In this document: positions 7,637 to 14,841 of the stretch, one piece after another
Layout of the letters: each line of letters opens with the position of its first letter
How positions within the stretch are numbered: position 1 is the first letter of the stretch
Assembly (NCBI GenBank): GCA_031555145.1
Contig: JAVBUR010000041.1
Location: 1 to 36,049 of the forward strand
Reading direction: 5' to 3'
Length of the DNA: 36,049 nt
From: JAJDIA01 sp031555145
GTDB lineage: Bacteria; Bacteroidota; Bacteroidia; Bacteroidales; Tannerellaceae
Notes under the pieces: model-generated
What the model saw: only the letters and a program-made list of their open reading frames with translations
Databases searched by the model: none
What the model was told of the DNA's origin: nothing
Position numbers and translations under genes: made by a program

Positions 7637-8572
7637 ATGGCAGTCATGAAGAAATTAGTTAAACGAACAGTCCTTTTTCTGCTTCTCGCCGTTCCATTCT
7701 ATCTGCTTGCCTTACTGGCAGTAGGGAGTCTGCCTTATCCTTTCCACCCCAACCTGTTCTATCCGTTGGGAGGATATGGCTACATGCATACCCGGATCAG
7801 GGAGATTCCTGATTTCAAGGATGTCGATATCCTGTTCTGCGGCCCGTCGTTCGCTTACCGGGGTTTTGATCCGCGTATCTTCGCAGCTGCCGGGTATACG
7901 TCGTTCAACCTGGCCTCCAGCTCCCAGCAACCTATCCAGACCAAACTGCTGCTGGATCGATACCTCGACGGATTGAATCCTCAACAGGTAGTGATGGCCG
8001 TAGGTCCTGGTAGTATGGTAGACGATGGGGTGGAATCGACCCTCGACCTGATTGCCAACGACCGGAAAGACGCCGGCCTGATCCGGATGGTATTCAAAGT
8101 AAACCACCTGAAAACGTATAACGCTCTCTTGTATGGCCTTGAACGTTCGCTCCTTGGCATGGACAAGGGCTACCGGGAATCAGTTGACAACCGGGGCGAC
8201 GGTACTTATATCCGCGGTGGCTTCGTCGAGAACAAACAACTGAATAACCAAGCAGATACCATTATCCCCAGCCGCCCTATCACCTTCCGCCCCATCCAGG
8301 CCGAAGCCCTGCAAGCCATTGCCTCCCTGTTAAAGCAGCGGGGAATCCCCCTCACCCTCATCTACCTCCCCGTCACCCAGGCCTATTACCACAGCTTTAC
8401 CAACCTGCCGGCCTTTCACGAGCAAATGAAAACGTACGGTATCTACTACAACCTGAACGAGTGCCTCCCCCTCAATGATGCCTTCCACTTCTACGACGCC
8501 CAACACCTCAACCAATACGGCGTGGAGATTGTGGATCAATGGATCATCGACAACATCTTAGATAAGAAATAA
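7637..8572 (+). CDS. SGNH/DltD-AlgJ-like periplasmic partner of the MBOAT protein
   Basis: A 311-residue protein with an N-terminal signal anchor (basic KKLVKR then about 20 hydrophobic residues), so the rest should face the periplasm. It shows a degenerate SGNH-hydrolase pattern: the candidate nucleophile S71 in FCGPSFAYRGFDP, and D287/H290 in the C-terminal FYDAQHLNQYG, equivalent to the D-x-x-H block of the superfamily. It starts 2 bp after the MBOAT gene, so the two are almost certainly cotranscribed and may act as an acyl-transfer pair. A second ATG nine bases downstream (7646, MKKLVKR) is an equally plausible start. The exact family name is not certain; assignment rests on the motif spacing and the neighbour. 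Confidence 0.75.
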   Translation: MAVMKKLVKRTVLFLLLAVPFYLLALLAVGSLPYPFHPNLFYPLGGYGYMHTRIREIPDFKDVDILFCGPSFAYRGFDPRIFAAAGYTSFNLASSSQQPIQTKLLLDRYLDGLNPQQVVMAVGPGSMVDDGVESTLDLIANDRKDAGLIRMVFKVNHLKTYNALLYGLERSLLGMDKGYRESVDNRGDGTYIRGGFVENKQLNNQADTIIPSRPITFRPIQAEALQAIASLLKQRGIPLTLIYLPVTQAYYHSFTNLPAFHEQMKTYGIYYNLNECLPLNDAFHFYDAQHLNQYGVEIVDQWIIDNILDKK

Positions 8573-8598
8573 ACAAAGTAGCGTACGTCTCCCTGAAG

Positions 8599-8651
8599 GC
8601 TGTGTCGTTTCAACTACGGCCGGATCTGAAGCTGTTTTGCAACGACACGGC
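8599..8651. repeat. 11-bp inverted repeat with long loop
   Basis: gctgtgtcgtt at 8599-8609 pairs with aacgacacggc at 8641-8651, with one G-U-compatible mismatch and a 31-base loop. It is not followed by a T-run, so a terminator is unlikely although it lies just after the MBOAT/SGNH operon. Confidence 0.45.
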
Positions 8652-8674
8652 TACCAGCAATAGTTTCATTAGGA

Positions 8675-8790
8675 TGAAACTGTTTGTTTCACCTATTGAA
8701 ACTGTCTGTTTCACCGTTTGGAACTCGGAGTTTCACCCTATGAAACTGAAAGTTTCATCCTATGAAACTGAAAGTTTCATAGGATGAAAC
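8675..8790. repeat. 22-bp palindromic tandem repeat
   Basis: The unit tgaaactgnnngtttca, itself an inverted repeat (tgaaac/gtttca), recurs with an exact 22-bp period at 8675, 8697, 8719 (degenerate: tggaactcggagtttca), 8741 and 8763, with a half unit at 8785. Spacers between units are short variants of cctat. There are no CRISPR-like unique spacers. A 22-bp period is not a multiple of 3, which argues against a coding repeat. Strands are equivalent because each unit is palindromic. Confidence 0.85.
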
Positions 8791-8826
8791 TCTTACGGCA
8801 CCATCGTCTTTCTTTTGATGCCCCGT

Positions 8827-8931
8827 GTGACAGATGTGACAGCAAATTGTCCTGAAAACGGATCTGTCACGGGTATCTGTCACGCATCCAATCCGCTCTC
8901 AATCAGAACGATAATACCCTACGTGTGACAG
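8827..8931. repeat. cluster of five gtgacag/ctgtcac heptamers
   Basis: gtgacag occurs at 8827-8833, 8836-8842 and 8925-8931, and its complement ctgtcac at 8864-8870 and 8877-8883. The first four form nested inverted repeats (gtgacagat at 8827-8835 against atctgtcac at 8875-8883). They could be operator half-sites or a decayed mobile or REP-like element; the sequence alone does not decide. Confidence 0.6.
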
Positions 8932-9116
8932 CGTGACGGATAAATTCGAAAAAAAACTTCGTGTAGAAGGGAGCGCAGTCAATTCACAAAGGGTAGCGTG
9001 GCGGATATTCAGGTTATACAGTATTTGAAGATAAATACTGAGCCTGTTTTGAAAAGAATGGTATTTGCTACAAGATTTACCGAATTGATCCAATATTCTT
9101 CTAATTTTACAACAAA

Positions 9117-9300
9117 ATGAATGCAGTTCTCTTTATTATTACCGGTGGTCCAGGAGCAGGTAAAACTACGCTATTGACTGAACTTGATTGACGTGGTTAC
9201 CGATGTATTTCCGAAGTCGCCCGCCAGATCATCTGTGAGCAAATGGAACAGGAGGGTAGTGCCCTCCCGTGGGCCGATACAGAATGTTACATAGTCTTAA
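9117..9300 (+). pseudogene. AAA family ATPase remnant (in-frame stop, 3' truncated)
   Basis: Translation from the ATG at 9117 gives MNAVLFIITGGPGAGKTTLL, a good Walker A P-loop directly after a beta-strand. It is interrupted by a TGA at 9189-9191 right after codon 24. The same frame continues as RGYRCISEVARQIICEQ and GSALPWADTE, which is the sequence expected in small predicted ATPases of the NadR/AAA_28 type (pattern ...RGY..v.E.AR.ii.eQ...g.alPW.d). After about 9290 the resemblance stops and the frame runs into unrelated sequence and then under the convergent reductase gene, so Walker B and the rest are missing. It is best read as a dead gene. A sequencing error could explain the stop but not the missing 3' half. 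The right-hand boundary is approximate. Confidence 0.75.
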
Positions 9301-9380
9301 TTAATACTTCGGCTCCGCTTGTTTTAGTGACTACAATATGTTTTATCAGTAAGGAAATGCTTTTTTGTTATGGGCAAAAA

Positions 9381-10361
9381 TTATCCGAAGAACGGATATG
9401 CTTTTACGGCGGTGTATTCTTTGTCCAGCAAAGCGGTTTCTTCGGCTGTCAGCGGATGCGACAAGAGATCGTTGATGTGATCGACAAAGAAAGAAAAACT
9501 CTTGAAATTGCCGGGCGGGATCAATAGATCCGACCCCATCCCAAGGGCGAAGCGCACGGCGGCCATTCCGAGGGCTTTGTCTTTGTCTGTATCTACAGGC
9601 TTGCACCAGGATTTAGGAAAACCGGACTGTTGGCGTTCGGCATCATCTTTCCAATGGCGGTGGGTGAGCGATTTGATGGAAATGATACCCAGATTACGTT
9701 GTTTGGCTTCCCGGCAGATGTCAGTGCCCATTCCGTTGTAGCGGTTCATCATCCAGTTGATGGGATACATCACGGTGTCGAAGTCGTATAGCGACATGGT
9801 CTTCACGCCGACAGCTTCATTGTGGGCGGTGAAGCCTACTTTCCGTATGCGGCCTTCTTCTTTAGCTTTGATGATCATTTCCATCACGCCATCAGGACCG
9901 AAGGCTTGGTCGATATCCTCCTGAGTAGTCATGGCATGAAGCTGGTAGAGATCGAAATAATCGGTGTGGAGTAGTTTGAGAGAACGTTCGAATTCTTTTT
10001 CAGCGCCGGTGCGCAGACGTTCCTCAGTTTTGCATGCAAGATAGGCATGCTTACGGTAGGGGATGAGGGATATACCGAGTTTTTCTTCGGCATCACCGTA
10101 GCTGGGGGCCACATCGAAATAATTAACACCCCGGTCGATTGCCCAGGATACGTGGCGGTCGGAGGCCTCCTGGCCGTCTTGCATAGAGATAACCCCCCCG
10201 TAAACGACGGGGAAAACTTCGAATCCCGTTTTACCTAATATGTGTTTTGGGGAAGGAGAGGTGGTCTGCCCGGCGATTTTACCGAATACCTTCGTCGGGT
10301 TTCCCAAAGTGCCCAAGGCCGCCATGGCGGCTGATTGTTGGATGAAATGGCGTCTTTTCAT
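9381..10361 (-). CDS. aldo/keto reductase with twin-arginine-like leader
   Basis: A 326-residue NADPH-dependent aldo/keto reductase. The catalytic tetrad can be placed: D83 and Y88 in YFDVAPSYGDAEEKLG, K111 in LACKTEER, and H142 in LYQLHAM. The N-terminus MKRRHFIQQSAAMAALGTLG carries two arginines before a hydrophobic, alanine-rich stretch, resembling the leader of Tat-exported oxidoreductases; cytoplasmic homologues usually lack it. The mature barrel starts near residue 40 (ILGKTGFEVFPVVYGG). Its stop lies within about 100 bp of the ATPase remnant on the other strand, and its upstream side is divergent from the DUF2867 gene. The natural substrate is unknown; the annotation covers the fold and chemistry only. 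Confidence 0.9.
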   Translation of the reverse strand: MKRRHFIQQSAAMAALGTLGNPTKVFGKIAGQTTSPSPKHILGKTGFEVFPVVYGGVISMQDGQEASDRHVSWAIDRGVNYFDVAPSYGDAEEKLGISLIPYRKHAYLACKTEERLRTGAEKEFERSLKLLHTDYFDLYQLHAMTTQEDIDQAFGPDGVMEMIIKAKEEGRIRKVGFTAHNEAVGVKTMSLYDFDTVMYPINWMMNRYNGMGTDICREAKQRNLGIISIKSLTHRHWKDDAERQQSGFPKSWCKPVDTDKDKALGMAAVRFALGMGSDLLIPPGNFKSFSFFVDHINDLLSHPLTAEETALLDKEYTAVKAYPFFG

Positions 10362-10556
10362 GATATATACAGCTTATAAGTAGTATATATATAACAGTTG
10401 AAGGAGTGGGAAAGTTAGTACCTCCGCAGTGATTTTTTGTAGTTCATTAAGTATGACATAAGAAATAAATGAGGAGCGGCATCTTAACGCATTGATGCAA
10501 GATTGAAATTTACACATAAAGTGTAACCGACCCTCATGACGAATGCCTGTATTTCT

Positions 10557-10564
10557 TACCTTTG
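10557..10564 (+). promoter_or_regulatory. Bacteroidetes-type -7 box for DUF2867 gene
   Basis: tacctttg matches TAnnTTTG, 22 bp before the ATG at 10587. No good -33 TTTG was seen at the expected distance. Its position makes the upstream in-frame ATG at 10536 unlikely to be the start. Confidence 0.5.
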
Positions 10565-10586
10565 TCACTCAATAACAGCTAATCAA

Positions 10587-11099
10587 ATGAAAGTTACTGC
10601 CGCCGTCCTCCCAGCAGACAGCCTGACCCGGAACTATTTTCCGGCGGACTACTCAGACGTGTATGCCTGTGAAATAACTACCGAAAAAGAAATAACTCCG
10701 GATGACCTCCTGGTTAGCTTCTGGACCGACTTCCCCGGATGGGTAAACCGGCTGTTTCAATTACGTAACCTCTTGGTGAAACCCTTTGGCCTGAAAGGAG
10801 CGAAAGGGAACAATCTGGCTGCATTTGAAAATACCATCCGCACAGGAGCCCCTTATAATATGGCCTCTGTTCCTGCCAAGAACCCACATGAAACCGTATT
10901 GCTCTTAACCGACGAGCACCTCGATGCCTACATGGCCGTCCATATCCAATCCAATGAGAGTCATAAAATGATCTCAGCTATCACACTAGTTCATTTTAAA
11001 AACAAACTCGGGCGCCTCTATTTTTTTGTTATCAAACCCTTTCACGGCTTTGTTGTCAGAAACATGCTCAAACGATCCGTGGAAAGAATGGGCAATTAA
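10587..11099 (+). CDS. DUF2867 family protein
   Basis: A 170-residue protein of unknown function. The sequence (FPADYSDVYACEI near the N-terminus, then SFWTDFPGWVNRLFQLRNLL, and the C-terminal VHFKNKLGRLYFFVIKPFHGFVVRNML) resembles DUF2867 proteins, which occur free-standing or at the end of NAD(P)-binding epimerase-like proteins. No signal peptide or strong transmembrane helix is seen, although the last ~35 residues are moderately hydrophobic. The start at 10587 (MKVTAAVLPADSL) was chosen because a -7 promoter box lies between it and the earlier ATG. It is transcribed divergently from the aldo/keto reductase and stands 116 bp before the sulfatase. No function is proposed. Confidence 0.75.
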   Translation: MKVTAAVLPADSLTRNYFPADYSDVYACEITTEKEITPDDLLVSFWTDFPGWVNRLFQLRNLLVKPFGLKGAKGNNLAAFENTIRTGAPYNMASVPAKNPHETVLLLTDEHLDAYMAVHIQSNESHKMISAITLVHFKNKLGRLYFFVIKPFHGFVVRNMLKRSVERMGN

Positions 11100-11215
11100 A
11101 CTTTTTACCGAAAGAGTCTGTTTTTCTTTTAGGGTATTATATACTCTGATTCAGTGTTCTTTGACAGCACCAAAACAATCTGTCCAATAGTATTAATTGT
11201 TTAATTCCTTACCTT

Positions 11216-12817
11216 ATGAACTTAAAAGTCAAACTAAAGATTTGTGGTAAAGTTGCAGCCGTAGGTGCAATCTTAGCCGTAGGAACAATCATCCCCAAAG
11301 AAGCGGAAGCACAGCAAGCAAAAGGCAAACCGAATATCCTGGTTATTTTCGGCGACGATATCGGTGTGCATAATATCAGTGCTTATAGTCATGGTATGGT
11401 GGGTTTTCATACGCCCAACATCGACAAGATCGCTAAAGATGGCATTATGTTCACCGATTATTACGGGCAACAAAGCTGTACCGCCGGGCGCGCCGCCTTT
11501 ATCACCGGACAGTGCCCGTTCCGTACCGGTCTTACCAAAGTAGGTATGCCTGGCGCTCCGGTTGGTTTACAGGCCGAAGATCCTACTATTGCCGAATTTC
11601 TGAAACCGCTCGGTTATGCAACCGGGCAATTCGGTAAAAACCATTTGGGCGACCAGAACAAATACTTGCCTACCGCCCATGGCTTTGATGAATTTTTCGG
11701 AAACCTCTACCATCTCAATGCGGAGGAAGAACCCGAACAACCCGAATACCCCAAAGACGCTGCCTTTGTATCCAAGCATAAGCCTCGTGGCGTTTTGAGA
11801 GCTACTGCCGACGGAAAAGTGGAAGATACAGGTCCATTGACCAAAAGCCGCATGCAAACTGTTGATGAAGAATTCATGGCTGCCGCCAAAGACTTTATTA
11901 CCCGTCAGGCAAAAAGCGGTATCCCCTTCTTCACCTGGTTTAACTCAACCCGTATGCATGTAAACACACACCTGAAATCCGCCTCGCAGGGAGTGACCGG
12001 TCTCGGCTTGCAAGCTGACGGTATGGTGGAACACGATAAACAGGTTGGTGAACTGCTGAAACTGCTGGACGATCTGGGCATTGCCAGTAACACCATCGTT
12101 ATTTATACTACCGACAACGGCGCAATGAAGAATATGTGGCCCGACGGCGGTGTATCTCCTTTCCGCTCCGAAAAAGACACCAACTGGGAAGGCGCTGTAC
12201 GTGTTCCCTGTGTCATTCGTTGGCCTGGACAAATCCAGCCCGACCGGAAGGTAAACGATATCTTTTCTGCCGAAGACTGGCTGCCCACGTTAGTTGCAGC
12301 AGCCGGTGGAGACCCGAATCTGGTGGCAAAAGCCAAGTCAGGTGTACAAGCCGGAAATAAAAACTTCAAAGTACATCTGGATGGTTATAACCAATTATCC
12401 TTCCTGACCGGGAAAGTCGATAAGTCCCTGCGTGACGAGTTCTTTTATTTCGATGATGATGGCAACCTGTGCGCCGCCCGGAAAGGACAATACAAAGCTA
12501 CCTTCTCCTTGCAGGAAGCTACGGGGATGGCTATCTGGCGAACTCCACTTGCTTCATTGAAAGCTCCCTTCCTGGTCGATTTGCGGCAAGACCCGTACGA
12601 ATATGCTTACGATGGTTCGATCAACTACGAAAAATGGATGTTCGACAAGAACTTCCTGATATTTGATGTGATAGATATGGTCACTGCCTATCTGGAAACA
12701 TATAAGCAGTTCCCGCCGCGTCAAAGCCCCGCCAGCTTCACGATCGACAAAGTAACTGAGAACATGAAAGCTGCTGCGGATGCACGTAATGCCGCTGCCT
12801 CTCGTTCAGCCAAATAA
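11216..12817 (+). CDS. arylsulfatase (type I, formylglycine-dependent), exported
   Basis: A 533-residue sulfatase. After a signal peptide with likely cleavage near AEA-QQ (residue 32) come the metal-binding IFGDDIG (D47, D48) and the nucleophile motif C88-T-A-G-R. This fits the C-x-[A/P]-x-R rule for conversion of cysteine to formylglycine, which in anaerobes is done by the radical-SAM enzyme anSME. D300/N301 in YTTDNG complete the metal site. The enzyme should hydrolyse a sulfate ester in the periplasm or outside the cell; the substrate cannot be named. The long insert-rich middle (NLYHLNAEEEPEQPEYP) is typical of the broad arylsulfatase group rather than the host-glycan sulfatases of Bacteroides. 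No anSME, SusC/D pair or glycoside hydrolase adjoins it. A strong terminator follows. Confidence 0.92.
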   Translation: MNLKVKLKICGKVAAVGAILAVGTIIPKEAEAQQAKGKPNILVIFGDDIGVHNISAYSHGMVGFHTPNIDKIAKDGIMFTDYYGQQSCTAGRAAFITGQCPFRTGLTKVGMPGAPVGLQAEDPTIAEFLKPLGYATGQFGKNHLGDQNKYLPTAHGFDEFFGNLYHLNAEEEPEQPEYPKDAAFVSKHKPRGVLRATADGKVEDTGPLTKSRMQTVDEEFMAAAKDFITRQAKSGIPFFTWFNSTRMHVNTHLKSASQGVTGLGLQADGMVEHDKQVGELLKLLDDLGIASNTIVIYTTDNGAMKNMWPDGGVSPFRSEKDTNWEGAVRVPCVIRWPGQIQPDRKVNDIFSAEDWLPTLVAAAGGDPNLVAKAKSGVQAGNKNFKVHLDGYNQLSFLTGKVDKSLRDEFFYFDDDGNLCAARKGQYKATFSLQEATGMAIWRTPLASLKAPFLVDLRQDPYEYAYDGSINYEKWMFDKNFLIFDVIDMVTAYLETYKQFPPRQSPASFTIDKVTENMKAAADARNAAASRSAK

Positions 12818-12836
12818 CGCACAGGCTTTTAATATG

Positions 12837-12884
12837 AATGAGGCTAACTTTGGTACCCCCAAAGTTAGCCTCATTCCCTTTTTT
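12837..12884 (+). terminator. rho-independent terminator after sulfatase
   Basis: A perfect 17-bp stem, aatgaggctaactttgg (12837-12853) with its complement at 12859-12875, has a 5-base loop and is followed by ccctttttt. The T-run on the plus strand makes it a terminator for the sulfatase gene. It sits between convergent genes and may also slow transcription from the other side. Confidence 0.9.
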
Positions 12885-12900
12885 GATTCATGTATAATAC

Positions 12901-13173
12901 TTAACTCTCGGCAAACCGTTCCTTCGTACGCTTTGCCTCCAGGCATTGCGTATCCAGCGACTGCCGGTAACGCACACATCCTTCCATGAACTGCGGCCAT
13001 TCCGGCACCGACACCTCCGGATTATACCCTTCCGGCAGCAGTCCCCATAAATCCGGGTGATACCAGCATAGCGCATGACCACTGCTGTCCCGGTGCCTGC
13101 GAATACCTTCCCGGAGCCTTTTTACTTCTTCCACAAGCTCTTCGTGTGTCAACTGTTGAATATCTTCATCCAT
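12901..13173 (-). CDS. small conserved protein of unknown function (90 aa)
   Basis: A 90-residue soluble protein. The N-terminal third (MDEDIQQLTHEELVEEVKRL) is acidic, probably helical, and could form a short coiled coil. The rest is rich in aromatic residues and prolines around SSGHALCWYHPDLWGLLPEG and PEWPQFMEGCVRYRQSLD. Two cysteines and two histidines are present, but not in a recognisable zinc-site spacing. I have the impression of a conserved uncharacterised family, but cannot name it. It stands alone: convergent to the sulfatase and its terminator, and 55 bp downstream of the marC stop on the same strand, so it could be read through from nfo-marC. No function is proposed. Confidence 0.7.
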   Translation of the reverse strand: MDEDIQQLTHEELVEEVKRLREGIRRHRDSSGHALCWYHPDLWGLLPEGYNPEVSVPEWPQFMEGCVRYRQSLDTQCLEAKRTKERFAES

Positions 13174-13228
13174 ACCCTTATCTGTTTATGCTATATACAT
13201 ATAACGTCTGAGGAAAAAGCGTTGTTCA

Positions 13229-13903
13229 TTAAAGTATCGTCAAATGGAAAATCTTCGATATCCCTGTTACGAGGATCTGAATCCCTATACACAAGGTAAT
13301 AAAAGCAATAAACTTCCCGATGATCATATTGCCCGACTCGCCCAGCCGCTTCATTAATCGTGTTCCCTGCAACAGCATCACGTAAAGTCCCATCAGCAAC
13401 ACAAAGATCGCTGCTGCAATCATCCCGATATTTACTCCGGTTGCTACCCAATCTCCCTTTACTGTGAAATTCGCCATCAACGTAAATATAACAGAAATAG
13501 AACCTGGTCCCAGGCAGATAGGGAATGACAACGGATAAAATAGTTTCGACTCAATACTACTTACATGTACTTTTTTACCCTCCACCGGGGTAGCATCCAC
13601 TGCTGAAGCATCCGGAGCCGAAAGCATATCGAATCCCGTCTTGCAGATAACCAGCCCGCCACCAACCTGAATTACGGGAATGGCGAGCCCGAAAAGCAGC
13701 AACACCAAATGTCCCAGCAGCAAACTCCCCAGACCAATGGTTAGGCAATTTACCACGATCTTGTGTGCTGCCATTTTCCGCTGTCGTTCATCCAGTCCGT
13801 GCAGTGACCCATGTACGATCAATGCATTCCCGATCGGATTGACCAACGGAAAAAGGGCCACAAGCGACGACACAAATGTATAAAGCACAGACTCCACCGT
13901 CAT
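13229..13903 (-). CDS. MarC family integral membrane protein
   Basis: A 224-residue inner-membrane protein with about six hydrophobic segments. MarC family features are visible: LFPLVNPIGNALIV in the first helix region, LLFGLAIPVIQVGGGLVICKTGFDML, then FYPLSFPICLGPGSISVIFTL, the repeat of the P-x-x-x-GPG theme typical of these proteins. A hydrophilic loop (about residues 100-125) separates two halves. The family was once linked to multiple-antibiotic resistance but its transport role is not established. It starts 3 bp after the endonuclease IV gene, so the two are cotranscribed from the promoter upstream of nfo. The product name should not be taken as evidence of drug resistance. Confidence 0.9.
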   Translation of the reverse strand: MTVESVLYTFVSSLVALFPLVNPIGNALIVHGSLHGLDERQRKMAAHKIVVNCLTIGLGSLLLGHLVLLLFGLAIPVIQVGGGLVICKTGFDMLSAPDASAVDATPVEGKKVHVSSIESKLFYPLSFPICLGPGSISVIFTLMANFTVKGDWVATGVNIGMIAAAIFVLLMGLYVMLLQGTRLMKRLGESGNMIIGKFIAFITLCIGIQILVTGISKIFHLTIL

Positions 13904-13906
13904 AAT

Positions 13907-14743
13907 TTACCCCCTGTGATAAAGTTCTTTCAATAAAGCAATCTCCTGCGCATACCCCGGCAACTCGTTAGGGGTTTCCAAGTAAAATGGCAGATGGTAT
14001 AGCTTCGGATGATTGATCACTTTTTCGAAAGTGGCCAGTCCCAGCGAACCATTCCCTATTGTTTCGTGACGGTCTTTGTGGCTTTGGAATGGATTCTTGC
14101 TATCGTTCAGGTGGATAGCTCGCAGCCGTTCCAGTCCGACTACACGGTCGAACTCATCCAGTACCCCGTCCAGGTTATTCACAATGTCATAGCCGGCATC
14201 ATATACATGGCAGGTGTCCAGGCAGACGCCCATCTTATCTTTCAACTCCACCCCGTCAATGATCCGGCGTAACTCTTCAAATGTTCGTCCAATCTCACTA
14301 CCTTTTCCTGCCATGGTTTCCAGCAGTATGGTGGTGGTTTGTTCGGGTTTCAGTACCCCGTTCAATGCTTCCACAATATAGGCGATGCCTATGTCTACGC
14401 CTTGCTGTACATGACTTCCCGGATGAAAATTATACAGATTTCCCGGCACATATTCCATCCGCACCAAATCGTCGACCAGCATCTCGCGTGCAAACCGCCG
14501 GATACCTTCATCCGCCGCACATACATTTAATGTATAGGGAGCATGTGCCAGTAATACCGCAAAATCATGTTCTTTAGCCAGCTTTAGGAAAGCAGCCACA
14601 TCCTTCTCGTCAATTGCCTTCGCACTTCCTCCACGCGGGTTACGTGTGAAAAACTGAAACGTATTCGCTCCAATCGAAAGCGCATCTTTTCCCATACCCT
14701 GAAAACCATTGGATGTGGACAAATGACAACCTATTTTAAGCAT
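13907..14743 (-). CDS. nfo: endonuclease IV (AP endonuclease)
   Basis: A 278-residue zinc-dependent apurinic/apyrimidinic endonuclease that cleaves 5' to abasic sites in base-excision repair. The TIM barrel and all signature strands are present: IGCHLSTSNG, LLAHAPYTLN, YNFHPGSHV, ILLETMAGKGSEIG, VCLDTCHVYDAGYD, IHLNDSKNPF, HETIGNGSLG and the C-terminal LETPNE, which together supply the His, Glu and Asp zinc ligands. The start at 14743 (MLKIGCHLST) was preferred to a longer frame, because the extra residues overlap a -7 promoter box at 14772-14779 and do not belong to the family. It heads a two-gene unit with marC. Identification is secure. Confidence 0.95.
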   Translation of the reverse strand: MLKIGCHLSTSNGFQGMGKDALSIGANTFQFFTRNPRGGSAKAIDEKDVAAFLKLAKEHDFAVLLAHAPYTLNVCAADEGIRRFAREMLVDDLVRMEYVPGNLYNFHPGSHVQQGVDIGIAYIVEALNGVLKPEQTTTILLETMAGKGSEIGRTFEELRRIIDGVELKDKMGVCLDTCHVYDAGYDIVNNLDGVLDEFDRVVGLERLRAIHLNDSKNPFQSHKDRHETIGNGSLGLATFEKVINHPKLYHLPFYLETPNELPGYAQEIALLKELYHRG

Positions 14744-14771
14744 AACCTGTTTGTTTTTTGATGATTCTCTA

Positions 14772-14779
14772 CAAATATA
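14772..14779 (-). promoter_or_regulatory. -7 box for nfo-marC
   Basis: On the minus strand this reads tatatttg, a match to TAnnTTTG, about 29 bp before the nfo ATG. A -33 TTTG at the normal 19-21 bp distance is not evident. It supports 14743 as the nfo start. Confidence 0.5.
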
Positions 14780-14841
14780 ACAAAACCTTCCCGACATTGT
14801 TATCTTATAGTATAGCTGAACGTATTAAATAAATCCACCCT

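Larger units (their letters stand above)
8573..9116. other. gene-free stretch rich in palindromic repeats
   Basis: No convincing gene is visible between the SGNH-like gene and the ATPase pseudogene. Its left two-thirds are made of palindromic pieces: an 11-bp hairpin at 8599-8651, a 22-bp tandem repeat at 8675-8790, and a cluster of gtgacag/ctgtcac heptamers at 8827-8931. The right third (8940-9116) is A/T-rich and shows no strong signal. Short open frames here cross the repeats and look accidental. Confidence 0.7.

Noticed and set aside
8602..8787. 61-residue open frame across the 22-bp repeat
   Set aside because: The repeat period of 22 bp shifts frame each unit, so the peptide is a by-product; no start signal or homology is seen.
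8675..8790. CRISPR array
   Set aside because: Units of 17 bp with 5-bp spacers are too short and there are no unique spacers or cas genes.
9189..9191. TGA in the ATPase frame as selenocysteine or recoding site
   Set aside because: No stem-loop of SECIS type was seen directly after it, the family position is not cysteine, and the gene is truncated downstream anyway.
13229..13903. Multidrug-resistance role for the MarC protein
   Set aside because: The old family name is not supported by function; nothing in the context indicates drug export.
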